DNA of 64,000 nt from Eoetvoesiella caeni. GTDB taxonomy: Bacteria > Pseudomonadota > Gammaproteobacteria > Burkholderiales > Burkholderiaceae_B. A model generated the notes under the pieces. The model made no database searches. It was not told the origin of the DNA and saw nothing but the letters and a program-made list of their open reading frames with translations. Both the position numbers and the translations under genes were made by a program. Positions within the stretch are counted from its first letter, which is position 1. Each line of letters starts with the position of its first letter. Positions 18,377-27,561 of this stretch are shown in pieces. The DNA lies in NCBI RefSeq assembly GCF_003315175.1, contig NZ_QNRQ01000002.1, forward strand, positions 559,145 to 623,144, in the 5' to 3' direction.

Positions 18377-18961
18377 ATGAAAGCAAAAATTCGCAAGCTG
18401 GTTGTAGTGGTAGACGAGACCCGCATTGAAATGCAGAAGGACGTGACCCCGGCCACGCGCCGGGCCGTGGCCATGGCCGTTATCGAGAATCCGTTTGCAG
18501 GCAAGTATGTCGAAGACCTGGCCGAGCTGTCGGCCATCGGCGAAGAACTGGGCGGCCTGCTGGGCGAGAAGTGCGTACAGGCTTTGGGCATCGAGCCCGG
18601 CCAGGCGCAAAGCTACGGCAAGGGCGCTATAGTGGGCGAGGCCGGCGAACTGGAACACGCTGCCGCCGTGCTGCATCCCAAGCTTGGCGCACCCTTGCGC
18701 AAGGCTGTGGAAAAGGGCGCGGCCCTGGTGCCTTCGGCCAAGAAGATGGGCGGTATCGGCGCAGCACTTGATGTGCCGCTGGGCCACAAGGATGCCGCCT
18801 TCGTGCGCAGCCACTTCGATGCCATCGAGGCACGCGTTTCCGATGCGCCGCGCGCCAACGAAATTGTCGTGGCCGTGGCGGTGACGGATTCCGGCCGGCC
18901 CCTGCCGCGCATCGGCGGGCTCAAGCTTAGCGAAATCAAGGGCGAAGACGGCTTGCGTTAA
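18377..18961 (+). CDS. DUF1185 family protein, copy B
   Basis: The 194-residue paralogue of the preceding gene has the motif SYGKGAIVGEAGELEHAA, then VPSAKKMGGIGAALDVPLGHKDAAFVRSHFDAIE and the same C-terminal GGLK ending. The ATG at 18377 is preceded by TTGGAGAG; the frame extends to 18287 without similarity. The pair may form a hetero-oligomer. The 99-base gap between the two copies is longer than elsewhere in the operon and shows no promoter I can recognise. Confidence 0.87.
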   Translation: MKAKIRKLVVVVDETRIEMQKDVTPATRRAVAMAVIENPFAGKYVEDLAELSAIGEELGGLLGEKCVQALGIEPGQAQSYGKGAIVGEAGELEHAAAVLHPKLGAPLRKAVEKGAALVPSAKKMGGIGAALDVPLGHKDAAFVRSHFDAIEARVSDAPRANEIVVAVAVTDSGRPLPRIGGLKLSEIKGEDGLR

Positions 18962-18984
18962 GCCGGCTTGAAAAGGAGATAGCC

Positions 18985-20175
18985 ATGTCAGTATCTGTAG
19001 CAGAAGGCAAGTCGGGCAAGGTCGTTATCAAGAATGTCGGGCTGATGCTGTCCGGCGATCTGGACGCCCCCATACTCGATGCCGACACCATAGTCGTGAA
19101 CGATGGCCGCATTGCCGCCATCGGCCGCTATAAGGATTGCGACACCGAAGGCGCGAACAGCGTCATCGATTGCCGCGGCACCACGGTAACGCCGGGCCTG
19201 ATCGACTCGCACGTCCATCCGGTTGCAGGCGACTGGACGCCGCGCCAGAACCAGCTAAGCTGGATCGAGTCTTCGCTTAACGGCGGAGTGACCACCATGA
19301 TTTCCGCGGGCGAGGTGCACTACCCCGGCCGCCCCAAGGACATCCTTGGCCTGAAGGCGCTGGCCATTACTTCGCAACGGGCGTTCGACAACTTCCGCCC
19401 GGGCGGCGTCAAGGTCCACGCCGGCGCGCCCGTCATTGAAAAAGGCATGGTCGAGTCCGACTTCAAGGAGCTGGCCGAATCCGGCGTCAAGCTGCTGGGC
19501 GAAATCGGGTTGGGCAGCGTCAAGGCGGGTGACGAAGCCCGGCAGATGGTGGCCTGGGCGCGCAAATACGGCATCCAAAGCACGATTCACACGGGCGGCC
19601 CGTCGATCCCGGGCTCCGGCCTGATCGACAAAGACGTCGTCCTGGAGGCCGACGCCGACATCATCGGCCACATCAACGGCGGCCACACTTCGCTGCCGTA
19701 CAAGCAGGTGTGCGAACTATGCGAACGCTCCACGCGCGGCATTGAAATCGTGCACAACGGCAACCAACGCATTGCAATCCTGACGGCACGGCATGCGCAC
19801 GAACTCAAGTGCCTGCATCGAGTCATTCTGGGCACCGACGGCCCGGCTGGTTCGGGCGTGCAGCCGCTGGGCATTTTGCGCATGGTGGCGCAGCTTTCAA
19901 GCCTGGCCGACATTCCCGCTGAAATCGCCTTCTGTTTTGCCACCGGCAATACCGCGCGCATGCGCGACCTGGACTGCGGCTTGATCGAAGTAGGACGTTC
20001 GGCCGACTTTGTCTTCATGGATCGCGCCCAGCATACCGCGGGATCGAACCTGCTTGAAAGCGTGCAACTGGGCGACTTGCCCGGCGTGGGCATGGTCATG
20101 ATCGACGGTATTGTGCGCTGCCAACGCAGCCGCAACACGCCGCCCGCCACCCAAGTTCCGGTCATCGAACATTAA
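18985..20175 (+). CDS. Amidohydrolase, enamidase-like
   Basis: The 396-residue enzyme belongs to the amidohydrolase superfamily. Metal ligands can be read as H76 and H78 (DSHVHP), a possible acidic bridge at E173 (LLGEIGLG), H202 (TIHTGG), H229 (IIGHINGGH) and D285 (LGTDGPAGSG). The pattern and length fit the enamidase of Eubacterium barkeri, which hydrolyses 6-oxo-1,4,5,6-tetrahydronicotinate to 2-formylglutarate and ammonia. Its place four genes after a 6-hydroxynicotinate reductase-like gene is the same pairing as in nicotinate fermentation. The start follows AAAGGAGA. Another cyclic amide or imide is the main alternative substrate. Confidence 0.82.
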   Translation: MSVSVAEGKSGKVVIKNVGLMLSGDLDAPILDADTIVVNDGRIAAIGRYKDCDTEGANSVIDCRGTTVTPGLIDSHVHPVAGDWTPRQNQLSWIESSLNGGVTTMISAGEVHYPGRPKDILGLKALAITSQRAFDNFRPGGVKVHAGAPVIEKGMVESDFKELAESGVKLLGEIGLGSVKAGDEARQMVAWARKYGIQSTIHTGGPSIPGSGLIDKDVVLEADADIIGHINGGHTSLPYKQVCELCERSTRGIEIVHNGNQRIAILTARHAHELKCLHRVILGTDGPAGSGVQPLGILRMVAQLSSLADIPAEIAFCFATGNTARMRDLDCGLIEVGRSADFVFMDRAQHTAGSNLLESVQLGDLPGVGMVMIDGIVRCQRSRNTPPATQVPVIEH

Positions 20176-20192
20176 GCCTGGAGGCACAAGGC

Positions 20193-21410
20193 ATGGCAGC
20201 AGCATTGCAAGGCGTGACAGTATTGGACCTGTCGCGTATTTTGGCCGGACCCTGGTCAACCCAGAACCTGGCCGACCTGGGCGCCGACGTCATCAAGGTT
20301 GAACGCCCGGGACAAGGCGACGATACGCGCAGTTGGGGCCCTCCCTTCGTGCAGGGCACGGATCCATCCACCAAGGATGCGGCGTATTTCTTCTGCTGCA
20401 ACCGGGGCAAACGTTCGGTTACGCTGGATTTCACGATAGAGCAAGGCCGTGAAGTGCTGATTGAACTGGTTCGCAAGGCCGATGTGCTGGTCGAGAACTA
20501 CAAGGTGGGCGGGCTGAAGAAATACGGGCTGGACTACGACACTTTGTCGAAGATCAACCCCAAGCTCATCTATTGTTCGATTACCGGCTTTGGCCAGACG
20601 GGGCCGTATGCCGCGCGGCCCGGCTACGATGCTTTGGTCCAGGCCATGGGCGGCCTGATGAGCATAACCGGAGAGTCCGACAGCACGCCGGGCGGCGGCC
20701 CCCAGAAGGTAGGCGTGGCCGTGGTGGATGTGCTGACGGGGCTGTATGCGACATCCGCCATCCTGGCTGCGCTTTATCATCGCACGCAATCGGGCCAGGG
20801 GCAGTATATCGACATCGCCCTGCTGGACGTACAAGTGGCTGCGCTGGCCAACCAGGCCAGCAACTATGTGTTGGGCGGCCAAGTGCCCCAGCGTATCGGC
20901 AGCGCGCATCCGTCCATCGTGCCGTATCAGCCCTTTGCCTGTGCCGACGGCCACGTCATGCTTGCCATCGGCAACGATACGCAATTCGCGGCATTCTGCC
21001 GCGCGGCGGACTGCGAAGGCCTGGCGCAGGACGAACGCTTCCGCAACAACGCGCTAAGGGTGCAGCACCGCGAGGCGCTGGTCGACATACTGCATGAAAG
21101 AATGGGCTTGAAGACCGTGGACCAGTGGTGCCAGTTGGCCACCGACAACGGCTTTCCCTGCGGGCCCATCAACACCATCGACCGCGTGTTCGCCGACCCC
21201 CAGGTCCAGGCGCGCGAGCTGCGCGTCAGCGTCCCTTCCGAAGGCTACGGCACGGTCGACCTGGTCGCCAGCCCCATGCGTTTTTCCGGTACGCCCATCA
21301 GCTACGACATGGCTCCGCCATTGTTGGGCGAGCATACAGAAGCTGTGCTGGCCGAGTTGGGGCTGGACGAGAAGGCCGTTGCGAATTTACGCAGCGCGAA
21401 GGCGATTTGA
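20193..21410 (+). CDS. Family III (CaiB/BaiF) CoA transferase
   Basis: The 405-residue protein is a full-length CaiB/BaiF transferase that moves CoA between acyl groups. The N-terminal signature LDLSRILAGPWSTQNLADLG is present, and the catalytic Asp is D179 in VGVAVVDVLTGLYA. The family includes succinyl-CoA:glutarate CoA transferase, so activation of glutarate made from 2-formylglutarate would fit, but this is inference. It is the last gene of the reductase operon, 17 bases after the amidohydrolase, and it converges on the TetR gene at 21453. Confidence 0.9.
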   Translation: MAAALQGVTVLDLSRILAGPWSTQNLADLGADVIKVERPGQGDDTRSWGPPFVQGTDPSTKDAAYFFCCNRGKRSVTLDFTIEQGREVLIELVRKADVLVENYKVGGLKKYGLDYDTLSKINPKLIYCSITGFGQTGPYAARPGYDALVQAMGGLMSITGESDSTPGGGPQKVGVAVVDVLTGLYATSAILAALYHRTQSGQGQYIDIALLDVQVAALANQASNYVLGGQVPQRIGSAHPSIVPYQPFACADGHVMLAIGNDTQFAAFCRAADCEGLAQDERFRNNALRVQHREALVDILHERMGLKTVDQWCQLATDNGFPCGPINTIDRVFADPQVQARELRVSVPSEGYGTVDLVASPMRFSGTPISYDMAPPLLGEHTEAVLAELGLDEKAVANLRSAKAI

Positions 21411-21452
21411 ACGCATCGGCTTTGCAAGCGCCTTGTTCCGCAGCCTTTTGGC

Positions 21453-22172
21453 CTACTTCAGAACCGACTTGAGCAGCAGGTCGCTGATGTAGGCGGCCCA
21501 GGTGTCGATGTTTTTCTGGTCCATGAGGTCGGTGTTCAGGAAGGCCGAGAACGTATAGCGGTTGGACACGTAAAAGTAGCCTAGCGAGGTCATGGCCATG
21601 TACAGATTCTCGCAGTCGACGTCGTCGCGAAACACGCCTGCTTCGGCGCCGCGTTGAATGACCTCTTTAAGTATTCCGATGGCCGGCCGGGCGTACTGGT
21701 CGGCCGTTTTCGACTTGGAAATGTGCTTGCCCTTTTGCAGGTTTTCGTTGCCCAGCAGAACGATGATTTCAGGGTTTGCGAGGTAGTAGCGAAAGGGGAA
21801 TTCAATAATCTTTTTCAGCGAGCCGATCGGGTCGTCCATGTCCAGCTGGAGTTTTTTCTCGGCTTCGAAGATGTCGCGATACGAAGCTTCCAGCACTTCC
21901 ACAAAAAGCTTTTCCTTGCTGCCGAAGTAATAATAAATAAGGCTGTCGTACGATTTGGCCGCTTTCGAGATTTTGTCGACGCGGGCGCCTTCGTATCCGT
22001 CTTTGGAAAAAATTTTCTTGGCCGCCCGCAGGATATTGCTGCGGGTGGTCTTGGCTGAGCGCGGGCGCGACTTTTTAGCGGCGGCTGGTGCGTCGACGCC
22101 GGTATCTGCGGTGTCGTCGGTGGTTTCAGCCAGATCGGGGGAAGCCAGGGTATCGTCGTGTTGGATAGTCAT
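21453..22172 (-). CDS. TetR/AcrR family transcriptional repressor (copy 2)
   Basis: The 239-residue protein has a 35-residue acidic/Ala-rich leader, a basic stretch KKSRPRSAKTTRSNIL, the helix-turn-helix ending SLIYYYFGSKEKLFVEVLEASY, and a helical C-terminal domain. It is a paralogue of the TetR protein at 7831. It is transcribed away from the reductase/ferredoxin/oxygenase operon, with the operator at 22387 between them. One or both paralogues probably bind the shared 16-bp palindrome. Confidence 0.93.
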   Translation of the reverse strand: MTIQHDDTLASPDLAETTDDTADTGVDAPAAAKKSRPRSAKTTRSNILRAAKKIFSKDGYEGARVDKISKAAKSYDSLIYYYFGSKEKLFVEVLEASYRDIFEAEKKLQLDMDDPIGSLKKIIEFPFRYYLANPEIIVLLGNENLQKGKHISKSKTADQYARPAIGILKEVIQRGAEAGVFRDDVDCENLYMAMTSLGYFYVSNRYTFSAFLNTDLMDQKNIDTWAAYISDLLLKSVLK

Positions 22173-22347
22173 AGTTCGCTGGTTTTCTCGTAATAAACAA
22201 AAACAACATTCGGTTGAAAGCGCCGCCGGCGTGCTGTTTGGCTGCTTTGCACGGTGTTGCTGCTATTGGAGATTGGGGTTTTCCCTTGGGTTGGAAGGGA
22301 ATCGCCACAAGTCGGCCAAAGGCTTGCAAACACAGCGAAAAATAAAT

Positions 22348-22402
22348 TTGCTTCTTGGTTCCGGTTCAGTATACTATACCTATTAATGTAGTGAGTACTA
22401 CA
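22348..22402 (+). promoter_or_regulatory. Promoter and operator of the reductase-ferredoxin-oxygenase operon
   Basis: The 302-base gap 22173-22474 holds a promoter TTGCTT (22348-22353), 16 bases, TATACT (22370-22375). A perfect-arm palindrome TGTAGTGAGTACTACA at 22387-22402 starts 12 bases after the -10 box, the same spacing as at 14954/14966. The site lies over the expected start of transcription. No second site is found 19 bp away on either side. Confidence 0.75.
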
Positions 22403-22414
22403 TAAAATTAATAG

Positions 22415-23817
<1,403 letters not shown>

Positions 23818-23838
23818 ACCAAGAATCGGAGAGTGGAA

Positions 23839-24885
23839 ATGTCGAATTACGTACTCAATACATGGTACCCATTGGCGTGGTCGCGCGATATCAACAACAG
23901 CTTGCACAAGCGCCGTATTGTCGGGAAAGATCTGGTGCTGTACCGCAATAGTGCAGGCAATGTCGTGGCGCATGTGGACATGTGCCCGCACCGCATGCTG
24001 CCGCTTTCGCAGGGCAAGCTCAAGGGCGACGTGCTGGAGTGCGGCTACCATGGCATGCAGTTCGACTGCTCGGGCAAATGCGTGCGCGTACCGGGACAGG
24101 ACATTATTCCTTCCAATGCCGTGGTCGCCACATATCCCACGCACGAAAACATGGGGCTGGTATGGATATGGATGGGCGATCCCGCGCTTGCGGATACGTC
24201 CAAGGTATACGACTTGCCGCAGTACCATGACGCCAACTGGAGCTCGGTGGAAGGCGACGCCTTGGAAATCGGTTGCCATTATCTGAACCTGGCCGATAAC
24301 CTGTGCGATCCCGCCCATGTGAACTTCGTGCACCTGACGACGCTGGGTTCTTCGGCCGGCGAAGATGTGCCTGTGCATCATGAAAAGCAGGAAGGCAAGC
24401 TCATTACCTGGCGCTGGATCAACGATGCGCCGGCCATTCCTCTGTTCCAGAAGTTCGGCAACTTCAAGGGCAATGTCGACCGCTGGCACTATTACCATTA
24501 CCATGCGCCCAGCATTGCGGTCATTGACTTCGGCAGTGCCTTGACCGGCACGGGCGCTCCGGAAGGCAATCGTGACGACTGCATTCAAATCTACGCCTGT
24601 CACTTCATGACGCCGGTCGACGAGGACACCACTATCGACCATTGGTTGCATGTGAAGAATTTCAAGGCATCCGAAGAGACCAACAAGGCGCTCTCGGCAG
24701 AGTTCCGCTCTGCCTTCCAGGAAGACAAGGTCATACTTGAAGCCATTCATCAGAACGAGCGCAAGTACCCAGAACATCGACCCATCAAGCTGGCCATCGA
24801 CGCTTCGCCCACGCGCATGCGCAAGATGGTGCAAGGCATGATCGAGGCCGAGAAGGCGCCGGCCAAGGAAGCAGTCGCGGCCTAA
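23839..24885 (+). CDS. Rieske aromatic/heterocycle ring oxygenase, alpha subunit
   Basis: The 348-residue protein is a Rieske non-haem iron oxygenase of the VanA-like single-subunit type. The Rieske centre is CPH-x16-CGYH near residues 48-71. The mononuclear iron ligands lie in ADNLCDPAHVNFVH (Asp, His, His). The ATG at 23839 follows GGAGAG; a GTG at 23833 is in frame but too close. It could hydroxylate or demethylate a ring substrate, using the reductase and ferredoxin encoded just upstream. The shared operator links it to the Hnr/enamidase operon. Confidence 0.92.
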   Translation: MSNYVLNTWYPLAWSRDINNSLHKRRIVGKDLVLYRNSAGNVVAHVDMCPHRMLPLSQGKLKGDVLECGYHGMQFDCSGKCVRVPGQDIIPSNAVVATYPTHENMGLVWIWMGDPALADTSKVYDLPQYHDANWSSVEGDALEIGCHYLNLADNLCDPAHVNFVHLTTLGSSAGEDVPVHHEKQEGKLITWRWINDAPAIPLFQKFGNFKGNVDRWHYYHYHAPSIAVIDFGSALTGTGAPEGNRDDCIQIYACHFMTPVDEDTTIDHWLHVKNFKASEETNKALSAEFRSAFQEDKVILEAIHQNERKYPEHRPIKLAIDASPTRMRKMVQGMIEAEKAPAKEAVAA

Positions 24886-24903
24886 GGCTGTGCCGGATCA
24901 AGG

Positions 24904-24930
24904 ACTCCAGCCGAAGGGCTGGAGTTTTTT
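24904..24930 (+). terminator. Rho-independent terminator after the Rieske operon
   Basis: A perfect nine-base stem, ACTCCAGCC (24904-24912) and GGCTGGAGT (24917-24925), closes a GAAG loop and runs into six T residues (24925-24930). It lies 19 bases after the oxygenase stop and separates the operon from the gene at 24991. Confidence 0.9.
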
Positions 24931-24990
24931 CATCAGCATCCAGGAAAGCCCTTGGCGTGCTGTCGAGTTATTGAAGCAATGGAAGCAAGC

Positions 24991-26019
24991 ATGAACGATG
25001 ATTTTCCCTTTTTGCTGGGGTGCAATGGGCGCGGAGCGCAACTGTCTTCGCCCGGCAAGCCGGTGTCGCTGGAAGAGGCCTCCATCGACGAGCAGTTTCG
25101 CATGGTCAAGGAGTCGGGCGTATTCGATTATTTCGACCGGATCCCGTTGCGCGAGAATTTCGCCGAGTACGAGCGCGCCATGCAAAAGTACGACCTGCCC
25201 GTGCATACCGCAAGCTGGTTTTATATGCTTGGCCGCGACGAAGCCTTGATGTACGACAATCTTGAAATTTGCCGTGATGTCGGGGCCAAGTGCCACAACA
25301 TCATGACCTTTACGCATCATGCCGACGGCCACGTGTTGACCGACGATGAAATCGTGGCGCATTACCTGGATGTATACGAACACGGCATGAAGCTGGGCGT
25401 TGAGCCTTCGTTCGAGCTGCATGTGAATATGTGGACCGAGAACATGGCGCGCGTCACGCCCATTGCGCAGCGTATTGCGGGGCAAGGCGTGCCGTTCAAC
25501 TACACCATGGACTACAGCCATGTGAACTTCAAGATCGGCAATCCCGAGGAGCAGAATCTTTCCGAGTGCCGCCAGGCCGTCGAGTCGGGCGCTATGGTGC
25601 TTGATCCGTTCGAAGAGGGCTCGTTGTGCGACGAGTGGCTGAATCTTGGCATAGTCAAATGGATACAGTTGCGCACTGTAGGTCCGAACCAGCCCAAGAA
25701 TCTTTGGGTCAAGAATGACGACGGCTCTTATGCGCGCGGCATTCAGTACCCCATCGTGCGGCCCAAGCCCGGCGAGTGGCATTCCGATTGGCACGCCTAC
25801 ATGCTTGAGCCGTCCAAAGAGGCCATACGCAAATCCTTGCGCTATCATGCAACGCACAAAGACAGCCCGTTGCGCTACATCACCACCGAAATGATCAATC
25901 TGCCCGATTACGGCCTGGGCGCCAAATACAATTTGTTCGAGCAGAACGTCGAGGCGGCCAAATTCATTCGCAAGGCCTGGAAAGAAACCAAGGCCTTGCA
26001 CGCCGCTGGCTTGCTGTAG
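24991..26019 (+). CDS. Sugar phosphate isomerase/epimerase-like TIM-barrel protein
   Basis: The 342-residue protein looks like the xylose-isomerase-like TIM-barrel family. Conserved acidic and His residues are seen in EPSFELHVNMWTE, NYTMDYSHVNFKIG and PKPGEWHSDWHAYML. Members bind a divalent metal and isomerise or cleave sugars and related polyols, but no specific reaction can be assigned. Starts at 24952 and 24979 are in frame; 24991 was chosen because GGAAG lies nearby and the preceding residues look non-native. It lies beyond a strong terminator, so it is probably not in the Rieske operon, and I see no operator before it. Confidence 0.75.
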   Translation: MNDDFPFLLGCNGRGAQLSSPGKPVSLEEASIDEQFRMVKESGVFDYFDRIPLRENFAEYERAMQKYDLPVHTASWFYMLGRDEALMYDNLEICRDVGAKCHNIMTFTHHADGHVLTDDEIVAHYLDVYEHGMKLGVEPSFELHVNMWTENMARVTPIAQRIAGQGVPFNYTMDYSHVNFKIGNPEEQNLSECRQAVESGAMVLDPFEEGSLCDEWLNLGIVKWIQLRTVGPNQPKNLWVKNDDGSYARGIQYPIVRPKPGEWHSDWHAYMLEPSKEAIRKSLRYHATHKDSPLRYITTEMINLPDYGLGAKYNLFEQNVEAAKFIRKAWKETKALHAAGLL

Positions 26020-26081
26020 TAGAAGCCGAGATCCTCAGCGTGCCGGCCGGGTAGCCGGCTGGTGCGCAATGGTTGCTTGAG

Positions 26082-26105
26082 GCGGCCTATATGGGCCGCT
26101 TTCTC
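26082..26105. terminator. Hairpin between convergent genes
   Basis: GCGGCC (26082-26087) and GGCCGC (26094-26099) form a stem around TATATG, followed by TTTCTC on the plus strand. It lies between the TIM-barrel gene and the convergent DUF3482 gene and could end plus-strand transcription. Confidence 0.5.
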
Positions 26106-27561
26106 ATTCTTCGCGCAGCAGTTCGCCCAGTTCGCGCACCGCTTGTTCGCGGCGCGGGCTGGCTTGGAACTGGGTCGATAGGGTGGACCACTCGGGTTGG
26201 CTACGGGCTTCGATCAAGGGTTCAGGCAGCCGGCCTTTGCGCAGGCGCGCTTGCGTGGCGGCAAGGGGAGTTTGTGGGGCGGACTCCGGCGTGGGGTCTT
26301 GGCCGGGACGGTCCGTGCCTGGTTCCAGGACGGCAGGCTCGAGGCTTATAGGGCTTTGCGCGGCATGGCCGCGCCTTTCGAGTGCGCGCGCCAGGTCTAT
26401 TTGGCGCAAGGCCAGCAGGCACAGCACGGCGTCGTCGACGCTGATTTCCTGGTAGCCCTTGAGCAGCCCCACGACACGCTTGCCGTAGCGGTCGGCGCCC
26501 TGCCACAGGCCTCCGGCCGCCGCGCCTATCAGGGCTGCCGCACCCAGGCTCAGGCCCGCGGTAAACAAGTCGACGGTAGCGCCGGCCATGGCTCCGGCGG
26601 CCATGCCTTTGCCCAGGTGCAGGCCGGCGTCCTTCAAGGCTTGTGGATGAAACAAGTCCATGCCCCAGCGCTCGCCCTCAAGGGGCAGGGTGTGGCGCGG
26701 GAAATCCTGGGCATTGAATTTATAGCGTTTCAGCAAGGCCCGTACGCAGGCATTTTCGCGTTCGCTGATTTTGGCGCGCAAGGCTTGCGTGGCCTGGACC
26801 AAGGACGTCTCGTCGGGGGCACTGCTAAGGCGCAGGGCGGCGGCGTCGACCAGCAGCTCGGCAATCAGCCGGGCGGCATCGGCGCGGCGTATGGCGCGTT
26901 GCCGTGCGACATCTTCTTTCAGATTTTGCAGGACGGGTGCGCGCGCATCCAGAAGCAGCGCCAGCTTGTCATAGAGCTGGGCTTCGCCGTCCAGGGCCGG
27001 TGCAACGGTATCGAACTCGACCATGGCGTGCAGGTTCAGGCGCGCCAGGGCTTCGCGCCATGAGTCGGTGCGCTGCTGGGGGCTGTGCGTGAAGTTGAGC
27101 ACAGGCAGCAGCGGCCGCCCGCAACTGGCCAGGATTGCCAATTCGTCCTTGTGCTTGCCAAGAATCGGGTCGCGTACATCGACGACATACAGGCCGGCAT
27201 CGCATTCGAGCAGCTTGGCCAGGACCCTGGCCTCTTGTTCGAAGCGGTGCGCGCTTTCTGGCGTGCCCAAGAAACGGCGGATGCGCTCGGGACCGTCCAG
27301 GCGCTCGGCGCGTTGCGCCAGCTGATCCAGATAATCCATCAGCCCGATGCCGTCTTCCATGCCGGGGGTGTCGAACAGTTCTACGGCGGTATGGCCGTCG
27401 CTAAGCAGGCGGGCGCCTTCCACATGGCGCGTGGTTCCGGGGCTGTCCATGACCTGGCCAAAACTGCGGTCGCGTGTCAGTGTGCGCAGCAAAGAGGTTT
27501 TGCCGGTGTTGGTATGGCCGACGACTGCCAGCCGCAGAGGAGGGGCGCTTGCGTCAATCAT
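26104..27561 (-). CDS. GTPase with DUF3482 domain
   Basis: The 485-residue protein has an N-terminal Era/TrmE-like GTPase domain with P-loop GHTNTGKTS (residues 15-23) and a G3 motif DTPGMEDG. A DUF3482 domain follows, containing a Gly/Ala-rich segment (GKGMAAGAMAGATVDLFTAGLSLGAAALIGAAAGGL) that could insert in or associate with a membrane. It is encoded directly after the DUF2868 membrane protein, with an eight-base overlap, a pairing common in betaproteobacteria. The role of the pair is not known. Confidence 0.88.
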   Translation of the reverse strand: MIDASAPPLRLAVVGHTNTGKTSLLRTLTRDRSFGQVMDSPGTTRHVEGARLLSDGHTAVELFDTPGMEDGIGLMDYLDQLAQRAERLDGPERIRRFLGTPESAHRFEQEARVLAKLLECDAGLYVVDVRDPILGKHKDELAILASCGRPLLPVLNFTHSPQQRTDSWREALARLNLHAMVEFDTVAPALDGEAQLYDKLALLLDARAPVLQNLKEDVARQRAIRRADAARLIAELLVDAAALRLSSAPDETSLVQATQALRAKISERENACVRALLKRYKFNAQDFPRHTLPLEGERWGMDLFHPQALKDAGLHLGKGMAAGAMAGATVDLFTAGLSLGAAALIGAAAGGLWQGADRYGKRVVGLLKGYQEISVDDAVLCLLALRQIDLARALERRGHAAQSPISLEPAVLEPGTDRPGQDPTPESAPQTPLAATQARLRKGRLPEPLIEARSQPEWSTLSTQFQASPRREQAVRELGELLREE

